From NCBI RefSeq assembly GCF_023896955.1, contig NZ_JAMHIW010000006.1:124001-188000 (forward strand): DNA of 64,000 bases. The letters run 5' to 3'. The DNA is from Micromonospora sp. RHAY321. GTDB lineage: Bacteria; Actinomycetota; Actinomycetes; Mycobacteriales; Micromonosporaceae. Numbering within the stretch: the stretch's first letter is position 1; the number at the start of each line of letters is the position of its first letter. The position numbers were made by a program, and so were the translations under genes. Below are positions 17,787-30,446 of this stretch, one piece after another. A model generated the notes under the pieces. The model searched no databases. It worked only from the letters and a program-made list of their open reading frames with translations, and was not told where the DNA came from.

Positions 17787-20768
17787 TCAGTCCAACTCGG
17801 CCAGCAACTGCTCCACCTCGCGCTGGTCCGGCGAGTCGATCTCCCGCAACAGGTACATCGCCCTGACCAGGTGCGCGCGGCACGCCGCCGGGTCCGTGTA
17901 CCGAACGCAGCGGGCCATCCCCACCAGCGCCCGGGACTGCTCCTGACGGGCGGCCAACCGGGTGGCGTCGGCGAGCACCCGGCGGTGCAGGTCGAGGGCG
18001 CTGGTCACGTCACCCTGATCCAGGATCGCCCGGGCCAACAGGTTGCGCGTGGCGCACTGGGCGATCCGGTCCCCCGCCTCGGCCATCGCGACGAGGGCCG
18101 CGCGGTGCAGGTCGGCGGCGCGCTCCGGGTGACCGGCCTCCCGTTCCATGGTCGCGATCTCGTTGAGCACCTCGCCCTCGCCGAAACGAGCACCGGCCCG
18201 CCTCTTGAGACGCAGCGCCACCCTCAGCAGCCGGGCGGCCGGCGCCAGGTCGCCCATCCGGTGCCGGATCATGCCCAGGTGCCCGAAGGCGTTGCCGATC
18301 TGCCGCGGGTCGCCGATCTCCCGGCCCAGGGCCAGGTGGCGCCTCGCCGTGCGCAGGGCCTCCTCGTGCCGGCCCCAGAGGAGCAGGGCGATCGACAGAT
18401 TGTTGAGCACGTTCGCCAGCGCCACCGAGTCCTGCATCCGCCGCGCCAGCGCGGCGGACGCGTCGTAGCACTCCCGGCCCCGGCGGTAACCGCCGTTGGC
18501 GGCGTGCGCGGTGCCCAGGTTGCCCAGGGTGTTACGGACATCGCGACGCGACCCGAGCCGGCGGTAGAGGTCGACCGCCCTCTCCATCAGTCGGATCGAC
18601 TCGGAGTACCCGCCGAGGCGGTAGTGGGCCGACGCGAGGTAGTTCAGCGTCATGGCCACCGCCGCGTCGTCACCCAACTCCTCGGCGGCGCGCAGGCCGA
18701 CGGTGTGCGTTTCGATCAGCTCGTCGAGTCGACCGCCCTCGAACTGGGCGTGCCAGCAGGCCCGCGCCAACTGCCAGCAGTGGCGCGGAAACCCTTCGGC
18801 ATCCGCGAGCCGGACCAGGGCGCTCAACGCGGGCAGGTTCTCGTCGAACCAGGCCCGACCCTGCTCCGCGACGAGCGCGACCAGGTCGGGGCGGACCGGC
18901 TCGGGCAACAGCGTCAGCGAGTGACCCGACGACAGCTCCGTCCTCTGGGCGATCGTCGCGGCGACGTGCAGGTGGTGGCTGAGCAGTCGCTCGACACCGT
19001 CCCGCCGCTCGGCGGCCCGCTCCGGCCCGGCAACCAGCGTCCGCGCGTACTCCCGGACGAGGTCGTGCAGTCGGTACCGGCCCGGCTCCGCCTCCTCCGC
19101 GAGGTGCGCGTCGACCAGCTCGTCCAGCAGGTCCTGTGCCTCGGGTAGGGGCAGCTCCGCGAGAACGGCGACGACCGGGTTGTCGAACCGTACCCCCGGG
19201 TGCAGGCCCAGCAGCCGGAACGCGCGCTGCGCCGCCGGCGACACCTGGGCGTACGACAGGGCGAAGGCGCGGCCGACGGACCGCTCGCCCGCTTCGAACT
19301 CGGCCAGCGGGTCCCGCCGGGAGGTCAGCCGCTCGGCCAGGTCGGCGATCCGCCAGCGGGGGCGGTGCGCCAGCCGGGCGCCGGCCAGCCGGATGGCCAG
19401 CGGCAGGTGCCCGCAGCGGCGGACCACCTCGGCGGCGGCCTCCGGCTCCGCCGCCACCCGGTCCGCGCCGGCCACCCGCCCGAGCAGCTCGACGGCCTCG
19501 TCGGCGTCGAGCACCGGTAGTGACGACGGTCGTCCCTCGTCCACCCCGACCAGCCGACGGCGGCTGGTGATCAGGACGAGGCAGCGCGGGCTGTTGGGCA
19601 GCAGCGGGGTCACCTGGTCGGCGCTGGCCGCGTTGTCGAACACCACCAGGGCGCGCCGGCCGGCCAGCTCCGTCCGCCAGAGCGCCAGCCGGTCGTCCAG
19701 GTTCACCGGCACCCGCTCCGCCGGAATCCCGAGCTGACGCAGCAGGGTCGCCACGGCCGCGCCGGGCGTCAACGGGCTGCGCTCGCTGTGCCCGTGCAGG
19801 TCGATGAAGAGCTGGGCGTCCGGGTAGCGGTCGGCGAGAGCCGTGGCGACGTGCACGGCGAGGGTGGTCTTGCCGCTGCCGGCCATCCCGTCGATCAGTT
19901 GGATCTGGGCGACGTTCTCCTCCACCTCCTTGACCAGGCGGGCGACCGTCTGCTGCCGGCCGGTGAAGTCACCGATGGCGCGAGGCAGCGAGCGGACCGG
20001 GGCGACCGGGCGGGTTTCCCGGCCGGCCAGGGCAAGGTCGCCGGCGAGCACCCGTTGGTGCAGTTCCTGCAACTCGGCGCCCGGCTCGATGCCCAACTCG
20101 TCGGCGTAGATCCGCCGGCCCTCCCGGTAGACCGCGAGCGCGTCGGCCTGCCGGCCGACCGAGGAGAGCGCGAGCATCAGGTGGACCCGCAGCCGCTCCC
20201 GCAGGGGGTGCTGGTCGACGCTCTCGGTCAGCTCCTCGATCAGTTCGGCGGCGCGCCCGAGGCGCAGCTCGACGTCGACGCACTCCTCCAACGCGGTGAG
20301 GCGCTGCTCGTCGAGCGCCTGCGCACGACGGCGGACGCTGCGGCCGGGGATGCCGCCGAGCGCCGGCCCCCGCCAGAGCGCCAGGGCAGCACGGAACCGG
20401 TCACGGGCGTCGGTCAACCGCCCGGCCGTGACCGCTGCACGGGCTGCCTCCACACCCCGGGTGAAGACCTCGGCGTCCAGCTCCGCAGGCCCGGTACGGA
20501 CGCCGTAGCCCGCAGGGTCGGTGACGATGGTCTCCGGCGCCAACCCGAGCTCGGCGAGCCGGCGCCGCAACCGCGACACGCAGGTCTGCAACTGTGCCCG
20601 GGCGGTGACCGGCGGGTGCTCCTCCCAGACCGCGTCGACCAGCTCCTCGACCGGCACCAGCCGGTGGGCGCGCAACAGCAGCATGGCGAGCACGATCCGG
20701 TCGCGACCGGCGGTGACGGTGGACTCGCCACCGCCGACCCGCAGAGGCCCCAGGATCCCGAACCGCAT
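17787..20768 (-). CDS. AfsR/SARP family transcriptional regulator with NB-ARC and TPR domains
   Basis: A 993-residue regulator. Residues 1-90 are an OmpR-type winged helix ([11 protein letters not shown]... [16 protein letters not shown]), and about 95-240 a bacterial transcriptional activation domain ([14 protein letters not shown]... [24 protein letters not shown]). About 265-560 is an NB-ARC-type STAND ATPase ([12 protein letters not shown], Walker [12 protein letters not shown], Walker [18 protein letters not shown]). About 620-990 holds TPR-like repeats ([19 protein letters not shown] and similar). AfsR-type proteins activate secondary metabolism or morphological genes after ATP-driven oligomerisation. 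ATG 20768 is preceded by GGGGGAAG; an earlier in-frame ATG is at 20783. It lies between two fumarase genes with no adjacent biosynthetic cluster. Confidence 0.92.
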   Translation of the reverse strand: MRFGILGPLRVGGGESTVTAGRDRIVLAMLLLRAHRLVPVEELVDAVWEEHPPVTARAQLQTCVSRLRRRLAELGLAPETIVTDPAGYGVRTGPAELDAEVFTRGVEAARAAVTAGRLTDARDRFRAALALWRGPALGGIPGRSVRRRAQALDEQRLTALEECVDVELRLGRAAELIEELTESVDQHPLRERLRVHLMLALSSVGRQADALAVYREGRRIYADELGIEPGAELQELHQRVLAGDLALAGRETRPVAPVRSLPRAIGDFTGRQQTVARLVKEVEENVAQIQLIDGMAGSGKTTLAVHVATALADRYPDAQLFIDLHGHSERSPLTPGAAVATLLRQLGIPAERVPVNLDDRLALWRTELAGRRALVVFDNAASADQVTPLLPNSPRCLVLITSRRRLVGVDEGRPSSLPVLDADEAVELLGRVAGADRVAAEPEAAAEVVRRCGHLPLAIRLAGARLAHRPRWRIADLAERLTSRRDPLAEFEAGERSVGRAFALSYAQVSPAAQRAFRLLGLHPGVRFDNPVVAVLAELPLPEAQDLLDELVDAHLAEEAEPGRYRLHDLVREYARTLVAGPERAAERRDGVERLLSHHLHVAATIAQRTELSSGHSLTLLPEPVRPDLVALVAEQGRAWFDENLPALSALVRLADAEGFPRHCWQLARACWHAQFEGGRLDELIETHTVGLRAAEELGDDAAVAMTLNYLASAHYRLGGYSESIRLMERAVDLYRRLGSRRDVRNTLGNLGTAHAANGGYRRGRECYDASAALARRMQDSVALANVLNNLSIALLLWGRHEEALRTARRHLALGREIGDPRQIGNAFGHLGMIRHRMGDLAPAARLLRVALRLKRRAGARFGEGEVLNEIATMEREAGHPERAADLHRAALVAMAEAGDRIAQCATRNLLARAILDQGDVTSALDLHRRVLADATRLAARQEQSRALVGMARCVRYTDPAACRAHLVRAMYLLREIDSPDQREVEQLLAELD

Positions 20769-20867
20769 CTGCTTCCCCCGCATTGACCGTGCAACTTCCA
20801 GCAGAGTAGCCCGGCGGTCACGGATCGCCCCGATCCGTCGATAGTGATCTGAGAGCGGATCGACAGC

Positions 20868-20896
20868 GACAACCCGGAGACTCGCTCCGGGTTGTC
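20868..20896. repeat. Perfect 12-bp hairpin upstream of the AfsR-like gene
   Basis: GACAACCCGGAG-ACTCG-CTCCGGGTTGTC, with a 5-nt loop, about 100 bp upstream of the regulator start. It has no T-tract. It could be a second terminator for the fumarase transcript or an operator. Confidence 0.6.
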
Positions 20897-20901
20897 GGTG
20901 A

Positions 20902-20961
20902 CGACATCCGACGGGGGCGGTGCGCCCGTTCCACCCCAGCGGGGCGGGCGCACCGATGTCG
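20902..20961. repeat. Two-tier inverted repeat
   Basis: An outer pair CGACATC (20902-20908)/GATGTCG (20955-20961) encloses an inner 10-bp stem GGTGCGCCCG (20919-20928)/CGGGCGCACC (20945-20954) with a 16-nt loop. The left side carries a 10-nt bulge. It lies between the terminator at 20979 and the hairpin at 20868. Confidence 0.5.
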
Positions 20962-20978
20962 GTAGTGCACGGACGACA

Positions 20979-21014
20979 GAGGGGGCATCGGGCCGATCAG
21001 CCCGGTGCCCCCTC
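20979..21014 (-). terminator. Terminator of the class I fumarase gene
   Basis: GAGGGGGCATCGGGC pairs with GCCCGGTGCCCCCTC (15 bp, one T-G pair) around a 6-nt loop, 15 bp after the stop codon on the minus strand. Confidence 0.75.
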
Positions 21015-21028
21015 GCGTGTCGGCCGGG

Positions 21029-22696
<1,668 letters not shown>

Positions 22697-22845
22697 GAGC
22701 GGCAAGCCTAGGGCAGACCGGTCGATCATTCCCACCCGCCGGGCTGCTCGTGGGACGCCGCTCTCATCCGCCGGGTGGGCCCGCGCTTCCAACCCCTACC
22801 GGGCACCGCCACTCAGGGCGAGGCACGCCCCGAGGGACCGTGAGC

Positions 22846-24282
22846 TCAGCCGTCCTTGCCATCGGCCGGGTCGGGGCAGAGTTCGCGCTTGGGCCCGCAG
22901 GTGCCGCCGTCGTCGGGGTTGGAACCCGGGCCTCCCGGGCCGGGGATGCCACCGTCGCCGGGCGGCGGGGCGGGGCCGCCGCCGGTGGCGCCGAAGCGGA
23001 CGTACCCGATCTCCCGCCCCTCACCGATGATCATGCCTTGGGGCCCGACGGCGAGGGCGTTGGCGGAGGTCCGCAGGGCGGCCAGTTCCCGGCCGGTCCG
23101 CGGGTTCACGGCGACCAACCGGTTCGGTTTCTCGTCGGCGACCACCGCCGCGTACGGGGTGAGCGCGGCACCCGCCTTGCCGCTGGCGGGCCGGGTCCAG
23201 AGGACGCGGTCGGTGCCGAGCTCCCGGGCCACCACGGACCGCTTGTCGGCGGCCCGGAACACCGCGTAACGGTCGTCGACGGCGATCAGCCGGGCGTTCG
23301 GTTCGCCGACCCAGAGCAGTCGCCCGTCGTACCCGTCGATCACCGCCTCGCGGCCGTCCGGGCCGACGCCGATCAGGACGTTCCGCGCGCCCTGCGGGTC
23401 CTCCCGCTGGACGCAGCCGGCGCTGTCGGCGGTGCGCAGGTTGACCCCGGCCCGCTGCCAGGCCTCCTGGCCGGTCGCCGGGTCCCGGGCGGAGATGGCG
23501 AAGTAGCAGCTGCCGTCCTGGGAGCGGGCGACGATCCGCAGCATCCGGCCGCCCACCACGGAGAGTCGCTCGTCCTGGCCCGGTTCGACGTTCTGCAGCA
23601 CGCGCCCGGTGGCGGTGTCGACCACGTGCACGCGGCCGTCGACCGGGAAGCCGAGCAGCGGTGGCGCCGGCTCGGGCCCGGCTACCCCGTCGTCGACCCG
23701 GGTGGCGGTGAGCCGGCGGGTGCCCCGCAGGCCGGGATTGTCCGCGAGCAGTCCACTGTGCACTCCGGGCAGGAAGGCCGTCCACAGTGGCGCGGTGCCG
23801 CGCGGGTCCCAGGCGCTCAGGGTGCAGTCGGTGGCGTCCGTGCAGTGGGCGTCCAGCAGCAGGTTCCGGTAGGTCCAGACGGCCACCGCGTCGTCGTCGC
23901 GCCGCCGGGTCGCTCCGGTGGTCGGGTCGAGCAGTTCGTAGCCCTTGACCAGCAGCTTGCCCACGGCGACGACCGGGTCGCGGTCGCCGCCGGCGACCGC
24001 CGACCAGTCGGCCTTGCGCTCCCAAAGCTTGTCGCCGGTGGCGAGGCTGCGGGACTCGACCCGGGTGCGTTGCTCGACCACCACGGTGTCGCCGGCGATG
24101 GTCACGCTGCGCGGCGTGCCGCCGACCCGCTGCTGCCAGACCACGTCCGGTTCGGAGATGGGTTGGCTGCGGTCCACCCAGTCCCACAGGCCCGGGAAAG
24201 GGTTCCACACCCCGGTGGCGGCGAGGGCGACGACCACGGCGAGGCCGAGCAGCAGGCCACCGCGCACGCTCCCCTTCGCCAC
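22846..24282 (-). CDS. Membrane-anchored PQQ-like beta-propeller protein
   Basis: A 478-residue protein with one N-terminal membrane helix (GGLLLGLAVVVALAATGVW, about residues 8-26) and a long extracellular part. Recurrent strands such as GDTVVVEQRTRVESRSLATGDKLWERKA, GRVHVVDTATGRVLQNVEPG and NRLVAVNPRTGRELAAL are PQQ-type propeller repeats, which pass as a binding platform without implying bound PQQ. The C-terminus (about 435-478) is Gly/Pro-rich with a CGPKRELC pair. GTG 24282 lies 7 nt after TACGGT, so it is probably leaderless. Function is unknown; a similar propeller gene lies at 29.1-30.4 kb. Confidence 0.8.
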   Translation of the reverse strand: MAKGSVRGGLLLGLAVVVALAATGVWNPFPGLWDWVDRSQPISEPDVVWQQRVGGTPRSVTIAGDTVVVEQRTRVESRSLATGDKLWERKADWSAVAGGDRDPVVAVGKLLVKGYELLDPTTGATRRRDDDAVAVWTYRNLLLDAHCTDATDCTLSAWDPRGTAPLWTAFLPGVHSGLLADNPGLRGTRRLTATRVDDGVAGPEPAPPLLGFPVDGRVHVVDTATGRVLQNVEPGQDERLSVVGGRMLRIVARSQDGSCYFAISARDPATGQEAWQRAGVNLRTADSAGCVQREDPQGARNVLIGVGPDGREAVIDGYDGRLLWVGEPNARLIAVDDRYAVFRAADKRSVVARELGTDRVLWTRPASGKAGAALTPYAAVVADEKPNRLVAVNPRTGRELAALRTSANALAVGPQGMIIGEGREIGYVRFGATGGGPAPPPGDGGIPGPGGPGSNPDDGGTCGPKRELCPDPADGKDG

Positions 24283-24395
24283 ACCGCACACCGTAGCCAC
24301 GATCACGGATCTTCCGTACGCCCGCGCCGCCGTGTCGCCGCGCTTTCTGCGGCCGGAGGTGTTAACAGGGGCCTGCGCGACCGGACGGCCGGTCC

Positions 24396-24884
24396 CTACT
24401 GTCGTACGGCGCTGCGGATCAGGGGCAGCGTGCGGTACGGGATCTGCTCGGCCAGCGCGATGATCGTCGACGCCCGGGTGATGCCGGCGAACGAGACGAT
24501 CTGGTCGATGACCCGTTGCAGGTCGGTGTTGGAGCGGGCCACGATCCGGCAGAGCAGATCGCTGGAGCCGGTGATCGTGTGGGCCTCCAGCACCTCGGGG
24601 ATCGCGGCCAGGTGGGCGGTGACCGGGTCGTGGCCCTGCCGCTGACTGATCTCCAGGGTGACGAAGCTGGTCACCCCGAACCCGATCTCGGCGGGTGAGA
24701 CGTCCGGGCCGAAGCCGCGGATGACACCCCGGTCGACGAGCTTGTCCAGCCGGGCCTGCACGGTGCCCCGGGCCACGCCCAACCGCCGGGAGCACTCCAG
24801 CACCCCGATCCGCGGCTCGTCGGCGAGCAGTTCGATCAAGCGCACGTCGAGCGCGTCGAGCTGTACAGCCTGCTCACCGTTCAT
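24396..24884 (-). CDS. Lrp/AsnC family transcriptional regulator
   Basis: A 162-residue regulator with an N-terminal helix-turn-helix (LDALDVRLIELLADEPRIGVLECSRRLGVARGTVQARLDKLVDRGVI, residues 9-54) and a C-terminal RAM/ligand-binding domain (VTSFVTLEISQ... EVLEAHTITGSSDLLCRIVARSNTDLQRVIDQIVSFAGITRASTIIAL). The family senses amino acids. It is divergent from hpd with 139 bp between them, so control of tyrosine catabolism in response to an aromatic amino acid is the natural inference. ATG 24884 lies 8 nt after a TATGGT box. Confidence 0.9.
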   Translation of the reverse strand: MNGEQAVQLDALDVRLIELLADEPRIGVLECSRRLGVARGTVQARLDKLVDRGVIRGFGPDVSPAEIGFGVTSFVTLEISQRQGHDPVTAHLAAIPEVLEAHTITGSSDLLCRIVARSNTDLQRVIDQIVSFAGITRASTIIALAEQIPYRTLPLIRSAVRQ

Positions 24885-24915
24885 GGGTTAGGACCATACC
24901 GAATGTGCAACCTGA

Positions 24916-26229
<1,314 letters not shown>

Positions 26230-26240
26230 CACTTGCGGGC

Positions 26241-26939
26241 GTGACGCAGCCTCCGTCGTACCCGACGCCGCCGGCCGGTGGGCCCCCGCCCACCGCCGGC
26301 GGCTTCGCGCCGCCCGGACCACACCCCCAGGGGTACGCCGTGCCGCCGCAGTACGCCCCGCCCGGGTACGCCCCGCCGCACTGGTACGCGGGACCACCCC
26401 GACCGGTGGCCCCGCCACCGACGCTGAGCCCGGGCGGGCAGCCGCTGGCCAGTTTCTCCGACCGGCTGCTGGCCGCCCTGATCGACACCGCGGTGTTCAT
26501 GGTGATCGGCATGGTGCTCGCCGTGCCCGCGATGATCATCTTCTTGGTCGTCGTCATGCCCGACCTCGTCCGGGTGGCGCCGGACGGGACCATCGGAGAA
26601 CCCGACTTCCTCAACGACTTCCTGCTGCCGCTGCTGTGGTTGGAGCTCGCGATCGTCGCGATCTCGCTCGTGATCGGGTACGTCTACTACGTCGAGATGA
26701 TGTTCAAGACCGGCCAGACCTTCGGCAAGAAGAGCATGAAACTGCGCATCGTGCCGCTCGACCCGACCCGCACCCTCGACCGCCGGGCCGCCGCCAAGCG
26801 GTACCTGGTGCAGCAGGGCACAGGCCTGGTTCCCGGTCTCGCCTACCTCGACGGGTTGTGGCAACTGTGGGACAAGCCCTGGCAGCAGTGCCTCCACGAC
26901 AAGGCCGCCCGAACGGTCGTCGTTAAGGTGTCCGGGTGA
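26241..26939 (+). CDS. RDD family membrane protein
   Basis: A 232-residue protein. Residues 1-70 are a Pro/Gly/Tyr-rich cytoplasmic tail (QYAPPGYAPPHWYAG). The RDD domain follows: FSDRLLAALIDTAVFMVIGMVLAVPAMIIFLVVV, then LLPLLWLELAIVAISLVIGYVYYVEMMFKTGQTFGKKSMKLRIV and a final WQLWDKPWQQCLHDKAARTVVV. The name-giving Arg and Asp of RDD are in the first helix (R74, D82 region). Function is unknown; some members are sodium/proton antiporters. GTG 26241 follows hpd by 11 bp, so it may be read through from hpd. Its stop overlaps the next gene by 4 bp (GTGA). Confidence 0.83.
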   Translation: MTQPPSYPTPPAGGPPPTAGGFAPPGPHPQGYAVPPQYAPPGYAPPHWYAGPPRPVAPPPTLSPGGQPLASFSDRLLAALIDTAVFMVIGMVLAVPAMIIFLVVVMPDLVRVAPDGTIGEPDFLNDFLLPLLWLELAIVAISLVIGYVYYVEMMFKTGQTFGKKSMKLRIVPLDPTRTLDRRAAAKRYLVQQGTGLVPGLAYLDGLWQLWDKPWQQCLHDKAARTVVVKVSG

Positions 26940-27967
26940 GCGTGCAACCCGGCTGGTACGTGGACCCCGCCGATCCTGAGACCCGGCGGTACTGGGACGG
27001 TGAGGGCTGGCTCGGTGCGCCCATCCCCGTCGACGCCACCCCGCCGGAGGGACCACCCCCGGTCGAACCCCCGCCCGCCCCGGTCACCCCGGCCGCGCCC
27101 ACCACGCCGGCCGCCCCCGGCCCAGGGACCGCCGGGCCGGGTTGGCCGCAGCACCCCGGCCCGGGGCACGGCCCGCAGCCTGGGCACGGCCCGGGCTGGG
27201 GGCCGCAGGCCGGTCCACCCGGCTCGGCGCCGCAGGATGGCCCGCCAGGAGGGGCACCGCAGGGTGGCTGGGGGCCGCAGGCCGGCCCACCCGGCTGGGC
27301 ACCGCAGGGTGTTCCGCCAGGCTGGGCGCCACAGGCCGGCCCGCCCGGGTGGCCCGGACGGCCGCCAGAGCCGCGTCCCCACGGTCTGGAGCTGGCCGGC
27401 TACGGTCGCCGGCTGACCGCCCGGCTGATCGACTTCGGCATCGTCTTCGCACTGAACGCGGTGGTCAACGGCTGGTTCGTCTGGCGGTTGGTCGAGGAGC
27501 TGCTGCCGTACTGGCGGGAGGTGATGCGGCGAGCGCTGGAGGGCAACACCTCCACCGAAGGGCTGCCGCCGATCGGCGAGCAGGCCGGGCTTCTCCAGAT
27601 CGTGATCCTGATGATCGCCACCGCGCTCTGGCTGGCGTACGAGGTGCCCGCCATGGCCGCCGGCGGGCAGACCGTCGGCAAGCGGGTGATGCGCATCCGC
27701 GCGGTGCCGCTCGCCGCCGACCAGCCGCTGGGCTTCGGCCGGGCGCTGCGCCGGTGGACCACGCTGGGCCTGCCCACCCTGCTCTGGTACTGCGCCGGGC
27801 TCGGCCTCGTACTGCAACTGGTCGACGCGCTCTCCCCCCTCTTCGACCACCCGCTGCGTCAGGCGCTGCACGACAAGCGCGCGCAGACGGTGGTCGTCCA
27901 ACTCCCCGTCACCACCGGCTCCGCCGCCCCGAACGACCGCAACCAGCCCTCGGGAGACACCCCATGA
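26936..27967 (+). CDS. DUF2510 and RDD domain membrane protein with Pro/Gly repeats
   Basis: A 343-residue protein. Residues 4-25 (QPGWYVDPADPETRRYWDG) are a DUF2510 motif. Residues 37-148 are Pro/Gly-rich and contain near-identical GPQAGPPG(S/W)APQ repeats at 88-141. The RDD domain (about 150-325) starts LAGYGRRLTARLIDFGIVFALNAVVNGWF and ends HPLRQALHDKRAQTVVVQL. GTG 26936 overlaps the previous stop (GTGA) and lies 6 nt after TAAGGT, so it may also have a leaderless promoter. It overlaps the aminotransferase gene by ATGA. Function unknown; membrane-located. Confidence 0.85.
   Translation: MSVQPGWYVDPADPETRRYWDGEGWLGAPIPVDATPPEGPPPVEPPPAPVTPAAPTTPAAPGPGTAGPGWPQHPGPGHGPQPGHGPGWGPQAGPPGSAPQDGPPGGAPQGGWGPQAGPPGWAPQGVPPGWAPQAGPPGWPGRPPEPRPHGLELAGYGRRLTARLIDFGIVFALNAVVNGWFVWRLVEELLPYWREVMRRALEGNTSTEGLPPIGEQAGLLQIVILMIATALWLAYEVPAMAAGGQTVGKRVMRIRAVPLAADQPLGFGRALRRWTTLGLPTLLWYCAGLGLVLQLVDALSPLFDHPLRQALHDKRAQTVVVQLPVTTGSAAPNDRNQPSGDTP
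27197..27358 (+). repeat. In-frame GC-rich repeats coding the Pro/Gly linker
   Basis: Degenerate repeats of about 27-36 bp encode successive (W)GPQAGPPG(W/S)APQ units in the RDD protein. The reading frame is preserved throughout, so copy number could vary between strains. Confidence 0.7.
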
Positions 27968-29067
27968 CCGACTCCGGACGTCAGCAGCCGGCGCTGCGGC
28001 TGACCCGCGCCGACCTGGACGCGCTGCCCAACTACGTACCGGGGCGCAGCCCCGCGGACCTCGCACGCGAGCTGGGTCTGCCGGAGGCGATCAAGCTGGC
28101 CAGCAACGAGGTGCCGTACGGGCCGCTGCCCGGCGTGGTGGAGGCGGTCACCGAGGCGATCACCGCTTCGCACCGCTACCCGGACATGGGCGTGGTGGCG
28201 CTGCGCGAGGCGCTGGCCCAGCGGTACGGCGTCGACGCCGACCGCATCGCCACCGGCTGCGGGTCGGTGGCGCTCGCCGAGCACCTGGTCCGGGCCACCT
28301 GCCTGCCGGGCGACGAACTGCTCTACGCGTGGCGGTCGTTCGAGGCGTACCCGATCATCGCGGCGACCAGCGGCGCGACCAGCGTGCGGGTGCCCAACGA
28401 CGCCGGGCACGGGCACGACCTGGCGGCGCTGGCCGCGGCGGTGACCGACCGGACCCGGATGATCCTGGTCTGCAACCCGAACAACCCCACGGGCACCGCG
28501 GTACGGCGTGCCGAGCTGGACCGGTTCCTCGATGCGGTACCGGACGACGTGCTGGTGGTCATCGACGAGGCGTACCGGGAGTTCGTCACCGACCCGGACG
28601 TGCCGGACGGGCTCGACTACCTGGACCGGCCGAACGTGGCGGTGCTGCGCACCCTGTCCAAGGCCTGGGGCCTGGCCGGGCTCCGGGTCGGTTGGCTGGT
28701 CGCCCAGCCGGTGGTCGCGGCGGCGATCCGCAAGGTGGTGACCCCGTTCTCCACCAGCACGGCTGCCCAGGCCGGCGCGCTCGCCGCGCTGACCCAGGCC
28801 GGCGAGATGGAGCGGCGGTGCGCCCTGGTCGTCGCCGAGCGGGACCGGGTGACCGAGGCGGTGCGGAAGTTCGTGCCCGACGTGCCGACCAGCCAGGCCA
28901 ACTTCGTCTGGCTGCCGTTGGGCGAGCGGGCGGTGGCGTTCGGCAAGTCGTGTGAGGCGCGCGGGGTGATCGTCCGGCCGTTCCCGGGTGACGGGGTCCG
29001 GGTCACCATCGGCACCCCGGTCGAGAACGACGCGTTCCTGGTTGCCGCGGAGGCGGCGCTGACCTGA
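27964..29067 (+). CDS. hisC: HisC/Pat-type PLP aminotransferase (histidinol-phosphate or aromatic amino acid)
   Basis: A 367-residue fold-type I aminotransferase. The PLP lysine is Lys233 (TLSKAWGLAGLRVGW), with Asp201 and Tyr204 in VVIDEAYREF and the pocket CNPNNPTGT (170-178). Segments LPNYVPGRS, IKLASNEVPYGPLP, GCGSVALAEHLV and SQANFVWLPLG are those I recall from the actinobacterial Pat (phenylalanine/aromatic aminotransferase) branch rather than from the his-operon HisC. It overlaps the RDD gene by ATGA and has GGGAGA upstream. Lying between hpd and hmgA, it may make 4-hydroxyphenylpyruvate from tyrosine; that substrate is inferred, and the gene could also be named pat. Confidence 0.85.
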   Translation: MTDSGRQQPALRLTRADLDALPNYVPGRSPADLARELGLPEAIKLASNEVPYGPLPGVVEAVTEAITASHRYPDMGVVALREALAQRYGVDADRIATGCGSVALAEHLVRATCLPGDELLYAWRSFEAYPIIAATSGATSVRVPNDAGHGHDLAALAAAVTDRTRMILVCNPNNPTGTAVRRAELDRFLDAVPDDVLVVIDEAYREFVTDPDVPDGLDYLDRPNVAVLRTLSKAWGLAGLRVGWLVAQPVVAAAIRKVVTPFSTSTAAQAGALAALTQAGEMERRCALVVAERDRVTEAVRKFVPDVPTSQANFVWLPLGERAVAFGKSCEARGVIVRPFPGDGVRVTIGTPVENDAFLVAAEAALT

Positions 29068-29109
29068 TCGAACTCGGCTTCCGTGGCCTGGCCGGCCGAC
29101 GCCCCACGA

Positions 29110-30369
29110 TCAGGTGGCGGCCAGGATCACCGCTTCGGAGGTCAGGTAGTAGCGCTGGTCGTCTCCGTCCGGGTCGACGGGCTCGCGGAGCCGTTCGACC
29201 GACAGGTAGCCGTCCATCGCGGCCACCGCCCCCGGTGCCCAACCCGTCCCGTCGGAGCCGACGTTCAGCGAGAAACGGGACAGCTGCCCACCGGTCACCG
29301 GATCAAGCGTCACCAGGTCGTTCTCCCCGGTCAGCAGGTGCGCCCGGCCGGGTTGCACGGCGAGCATCCGGGCCTCCGCGCCCAGGCCACCGACCCGCCA
29401 CAGCTCGGCACCCGAACGTGCCGACCGGCCCACCGCCACCCCGTCGAGCACGGCGACCGCCTGGTCACCGACGAGAGTGGCGCCGGCCGGGTCCAGCGCG
29501 GGTGCGGCGACCGGCTCACCGTCGCCCAGGAGCCAACCCCGGCCACCCGCGTCACCCGGCCCGGCGGTCCGCACCGCCGCGCAGTCGGACCGGCCGGTGC
29601 GGCAGCCGAGCGGCGTCACCACCAACCCGTCGGCAACCCCCGACGGGCGCCAGCGGTCACGCACCGCACCGGTGGCCGCGTCCCGGAACTCGACCGTGGC
29701 CGGGCCGGCGCAGCTGTCCAGGCCGACCAACTGCCCGGACACGCTGGTGCCGACATCACTGCGGCAGCGGCCGGGCAGGTCGACCCGCCACAACTCCCGG
29801 CCGCCGGTCACCTCCACCCCCCGCGCCTGGGTGTCCCCGGTGACCACGAGCACCGACCGGCCGTCGGCCAGGTCGGTGAGGTAGAGCCCGCGCGGGTCCC
29901 AGACGGTGGCTGCCCCGGTACGCCGAACCACGGCCCCACTCTCGGCGGGCACCGGACCGTCGGCCCGCCAGAGCACCCGGCCCGTCGGCGCGTCGAGCGC
30001 GACCAGCCTGCCGTCGGACCAGCGGCTGACCACCGTTCTGCCGCTGGCCACCACCCCGGTCAGCTCCGCCGGCCAGCGCCGGTACGACCAGTACGGGGTG
30101 GTGCGGTGCCGCCCGTCGACCGGGCGGTCGGCATAGACCTGACGGTGTGCGGCGTACACCCGCAGCCGGCCGTCCACGATCAGCGGGGCGACCGGCAGCC
30201 GACCGACCACGCCGGCGGGTGGCTCGGCCGAGGCCGGATATTCGCCCCGGGCCACCGTGCTGACCTCGGCCGGCGCGAGCACCCGGTGGACGATGACCGC
30301 GACCGCCGTGGTGGCGAGCAGCGCCGCCACCACCGCCACGAGCCGTCGCCGGCCCTTCGGGAACCCCAT
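29110..30369 (-). CDS. Membrane-anchored PQQ-like beta-propeller protein
   Basis: A 419-residue protein with an N-terminal membrane anchor (RRRLVAVVAALLATTAVAVIVHRVL, residues 7-31) and an extracellular propeller. Repeats include GRLVALDAPTGRVLWRADGP, TVEFRDAATGAVRDRWRPSG and DLVTLDPVTGGQLSRFSLN. Paired cysteines (GRCRSD, DSCAGP, GCRTGRSDCAA) suit the outside of the cell. It has the same design as the propeller protein at 22.8-24.3 kb, though the sequences diverge. Convergent with the aminotransferase gene; ACCTGATCG/CGATCAGGT pairs flank the gap and could terminate both. Function unknown. Confidence 0.78.
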   Translation of the reverse strand: MGFPKGRRRLVAVVAALLATTAVAVIVHRVLAPAEVSTVARGEYPASAEPPAGVVGRLPVAPLIVDGRLRVYAAHRQVYADRPVDGRHRTTPYWSYRRWPAELTGVVASGRTVVSRWSDGRLVALDAPTGRVLWRADGPVPAESGAVVRRTGAATVWDPRGLYLTDLADGRSVLVVTGDTQARGVEVTGGRELWRVDLPGRCRSDVGTSVSGQLVGLDSCAGPATVEFRDAATGAVRDRWRPSGVADGLVVTPLGCRTGRSDCAAVRTAGPGDAGGRGWLLGDGEPVAAPALDPAGATLVGDQAVAVLDGVAVGRSARSGAELWRVGGLGAEARMLAVQPGRAHLLTGENDLVTLDPVTGGQLSRFSLNVGSDGTGWAPGAVAAMDGYLSVERLREPVDPDGDDQRYYLTSEAVILAAT

Positions 30370-30446
30370 GCCGCACCTCCGCCCGGCACCCTACCCAGCG
30401 GAACCGGCCGGACCCCGGTCAGGTCACGCCGGCTGGGGTGTCGGGG

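Noticed and set aside
15187..17946. Long plus-strand open frame across the CGNR, GNAT and fumC genes
   Set aside because: It overlaps three well-supported genes and has no recognisable domain; high-GC antisense frames often stay open.
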